From assembly GCA_023539395.1 (NCBI GenBank), contig JAKCEX010000008.1, forward strand, positions 1 through 40,915: a stretch of 40,915 nucleotides of DNA, in the 5' to 3' direction. This stretch comes from Candidatus Geocrenenecus arthurdayi. Lineage in GTDB: Archaea; Thermoproteota; Nitrososphaeria_A; Caldarchaeales; Wolframiiraptoraceae. Both the position numbers and the translations under genes were made by a program. Positions within the stretch are counted from its first letter, which is position 1. Every line of letters starts with the position of its first letter. The notes beneath the pieces are model-generated. The model was not told the DNA's origin and did no database searches. It saw nothing but the letters and a program-made list of their open reading frames with translations. Of this stretch, positions 38,587 through 40,915 are shown one piece after another.

Positions 38587-40044
38587 GTGGTTAAGGTTTT
38601 AGAAGATACAGGGTTATCTTTCGATGATGTTCTCCTAATACCCAGAAAATCATCTATAGCTTCTAGAAGGGAGATCGATACAAGGTCTAGGTTTACTCAA
38701 AGAATTATGATAAATATTCCTATTGTATCTGCAGCAATGGATACTGTTACAGAGTCTGCTATGGCTATAACTCTTGCAAGAGAAGGTGGAATAGGAGTTA
38801 TACATCGTTTCATCCCTCCTGAGAGGCAAGCAGAAGAAGTAGCTAAAGTAAAGAGAGCAGATAATGTAATCATTGAGAAGCCTATAACCATAGCCCCAGA
38901 TAGAACAATTGGAGAAGCAAGAGAACTTATGAGAACCCTCGGGATAAGCGGGTTGCTAGTTGTAGATCCTGAAAATAGGCTTCTAGGGATCCTTACAAGA
39001 AGAGATGTATTATTCGAAGCCGACTCTACACCTGTAAGTAGATGTATGACCCCTAGAGAAAGAATGATTGTTGCTGAATCAAACATATCTTTAGAGGAAG
39101 CTAAGAATATCTTCAAACAATATAAAGTTGAGAAGATACCTATAGTTGACCGAGAGAACAGAGTTAGAGGATTAATAACATGCGTCGACCTATTAAAGAG
39201 AGAAGCCTACCCTAATGCTTCCAGGGATTCTAAGGGTAGATTACTTGTCGCAGCCGCAATAGGCGTAAAAGAGAAAGAAATAGACCGTGCAAAGCTTCTG
39301 GTAGAGGCTGGAGCTGATGCAATAGTGATAGATGTTGCACATGGGCATACAAGCATGTGTATTGAGACTATAAAGAAGCTTAGAAGAATCTATGGAGATA
39401 ATGTAGAGATAGTTGCAGGCAATGTTGCTACAGCTGAAGGTGTTGAAGATCTTGCCTCAGCAGGAGCAAACGCTGTAAAAGTAGGCGTAGGACCGGGCTC
39501 CGTATGTACAACGAGGATAGTTGCAGGTGTAGGTGTACCACAATTATCTGCTATTCTTGAATGTGCTAATGCAGCTGAGAAGATGGATGTACCAATTATA
39601 GCTGATGGAGGTATACGTGAAAGCGGAGATATAGTTAAAGCATTAGCTGCAGGAGCTTCCTCCGTCATGATAGGTAGGTTGCTAGCTGGAACAGATGAGA
39701 GCCCTGGAGCAGTAGTAGTTAAGAATGGTAGAAGATACAAAATCTATAGAGGTATGGCTTCAATATATGCTATGCTAGGTAGAGAGGCTAGGTCTAGGGA
39801 AGATCCTACAGAAGCATTGATAGATGCTTCTGAATATTCATACTATGCTGAAGGTGTCGAAGCATACATACCATACACTGGCTCAGCTTCAGAGATGATA
39901 AAGAAGCTAGTTGCAGGATTAAGATCTGGAATGAGCTACCTAGGTGCGAGAACTATACCTGAACTAAAACATAACTCTATATTCATTAGAGTTACACAAG
40001 CAGGAATAAGAGAAAGCATGCCTCATGATGTTGAAGTAATCTAG
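38587..40044 (+). CDS. guaB: inosine-5'-monophosphate dehydrogenase
   Basis: '[14 protein letters not shown]', CBS pair, '[24 protein letters not shown]', '[30 protein letters not shown]'; GTG start. Confidence 0.97.
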   Translation: MVKVLEDTGLSFDDVLLIPRKSSIASRREIDTRSRFTQRIMINIPIVSAAMDTVTESAMAITLAREGGIGVIHRFIPPERQAEEVAKVKRADNVIIEKPITIAPDRTIGEARELMRTLGISGLLVVDPENRLLGILTRRDVLFEADSTPVSRCMTPRERMIVAESNISLEEAKNIFKQYKVEKIPIVDRENRVRGLITCVDLLKREAYPNASRDSKGRLLVAAAIGVKEKEIDRAKLLVEAGADAIVIDVAHGHTSMCIETIKKLRRIYGDNVEIVAGNVATAEGVEDLASAGANAVKVGVGPGSVCTTRIVAGVGVPQLSAILECANAAEKMDVPIIADGGIRESGDIVKALAAGASSVMIGRLLAGTDESPGAVVVKNGRRYKIYRGMASIYAMLGREARSREDPTEALIDASEYSYYAEGVEAYIPYTGSASEMIKKLVAGLRSGMSYLGARTIPELKHNSIFIRVTQAGIRESMPHDVEVI

Positions 40045-40133
40045 TGTAGCATCTCAGGAGTACCACCCTACTCTATCCTCGGAAACATAAACAAACCATC
40101 CTAAAAATAATGAAGTAAATAAAATAATTTAGG

Positions 40134-40256
40134 GAGAGTGGCTGGCCGATGAGTTATAGTAGTTGCTCGGCTAGCGGGAGATCTAGATTTCACCACTCTC
40201 TGGAGTATTACTTCAAACCCTACTAGCCTCACAACTTTTACTGCTCATCGGCCAGC
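40134..40256. repeat. inverted-repeat/hairpin module at the 3' end of the transposase gene
   Basis: 13-bp perfect IR GCTGGCCGATGAG (40141-40153) / CTCATCGGCCAGC (40244-40256); 8-bp IR GAGAGTGG (40134-40141) / CCACTCTC (40193-40200); GCTGGCCGA (40141-40149) / TCGGCTAGC (40167-40175) 9 bp with one G.U. Confidence 0.8.
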
Positions 40257-40910
40257 AGGGTCGTTGATTGTCTGGTCGTCTGCTATAAAATATGCTTTCC
40301 TAAACATCTTCAGTATCCTTGACTGTATCTTGTATATTGCTTTCATTTGTGGTAGAGAATAGACGATCCCTCTGAATTCTTCTGGGACCTCCCATTTATC
40401 TCTCCATCGTTTTGCATTAATGTAAATGTTTATAGCTAGCTGAGATAGATGATTGCGGATATGGTAGTTGTATCTTCCATTGTTACGGTTTGGCGTTAAT
40501 CCTACGAACTTCTTAAGAATATTCAATGGTAGATGTAATGGTAGTTTTATCGTTAATATAGCGACTTCAACACTATCATTGAATCCAAGTAGTCTACAAG
40601 CCTCCTTATAAATAGTGTTATCAGAAAGCATCTCAATAATCTTCTCTGCGAGCTTCTTTTTATCCTCCTCCATTAGTCTTATGTCGTCTCTCAGCCAGTC
40701 ATACCCATCATTCCTAACCCACTGCTTCAATGCCTTAATCCTCCTAGATAATAGCTCGTACTCGTTGATCAACGGTTGTACTTTTATCTTCTTTTCTATC
40801 TCTTCGATTGTTAAAGCCCTAAAACATTCTCTAGGAATCTTTGAAAGCATCAATGCATCAACTTCATCAGACTTCCTTACATTATTCTCTCTTCTAAGCT
40901 TCTTCAACAT
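40245..40910 (-). mobile_element. IS110-like transposase, partial (5' end outside the window)
   Basis: 'NVRKSDEVDALMLSKIP' resembles the end of the DEDD domain; 'LLGFNDSVEVAILTIKLP...KKFVGLTPNRNNGRYNYHIRNHLSQLAINIY' resembles the Tnp_IS110/IS116 C-terminal domain. Confidence 0.65.
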
Positions 40911-40915
40911 ACTTG

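Noticed and set aside
1-40915. CRISPR array or long tandem repeats
   Set aside because: No regularly spaced direct repeats were visible anywhere in the window.

Overview
The window is a gene-dense, AT-rich stretch of a hyperthermophilic archaeal chromosome, Thermoprotei/crenarchaeal in character by gene content. Housekeeping content includes: an isolated nuoBCD-like trio; A-type ATPase H and C subunits; endonuclease IV; thiamine genes (thiW, thiDN); a cyclic-2,3-diphosphoglycerate-synthetase-like gene; a PIN-KH ATPase; Trm5; FEN1; Cdc48; aEF1B; secE-nusG-rpl11-rpl1-rpl10; rpl12 and alaS on the opposite strand; fumarase/aspartase; MFS; EndoQ; pyrF-E-K-D; tandem purP paralogues; and guaB. A partial IS110-like transposase lies at the right edge. 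Four tRNA genes were found by hand. Three contain introns with good bulge-helix-bulge (BHB) geometry, and the tRNA-Gln carries two, one of them in the D-loop. secE (56 aa, TTG start) is absent from the ORF track. No CRISPR array, rRNA or complete mobile element was seen. The observations most worth checking are: a GC-enriched multi-hairpin intergenic segment between nusG and rpl11; a ribosomal-protein operon interrupted between L1 and L10 by an HTH_10 regulator and a mini-protein resembling the C-terminus of heme-copper oxidase subunit I; the apparent local inversion of the rpl12-alaS block together with an L10 lacking its acidic tail; a NuoD-like protein with neither NiFe-ligand nor canonical quinone-site residues; and a nested/alternative hairpin module at the 3' end of the IS110-like transposase.
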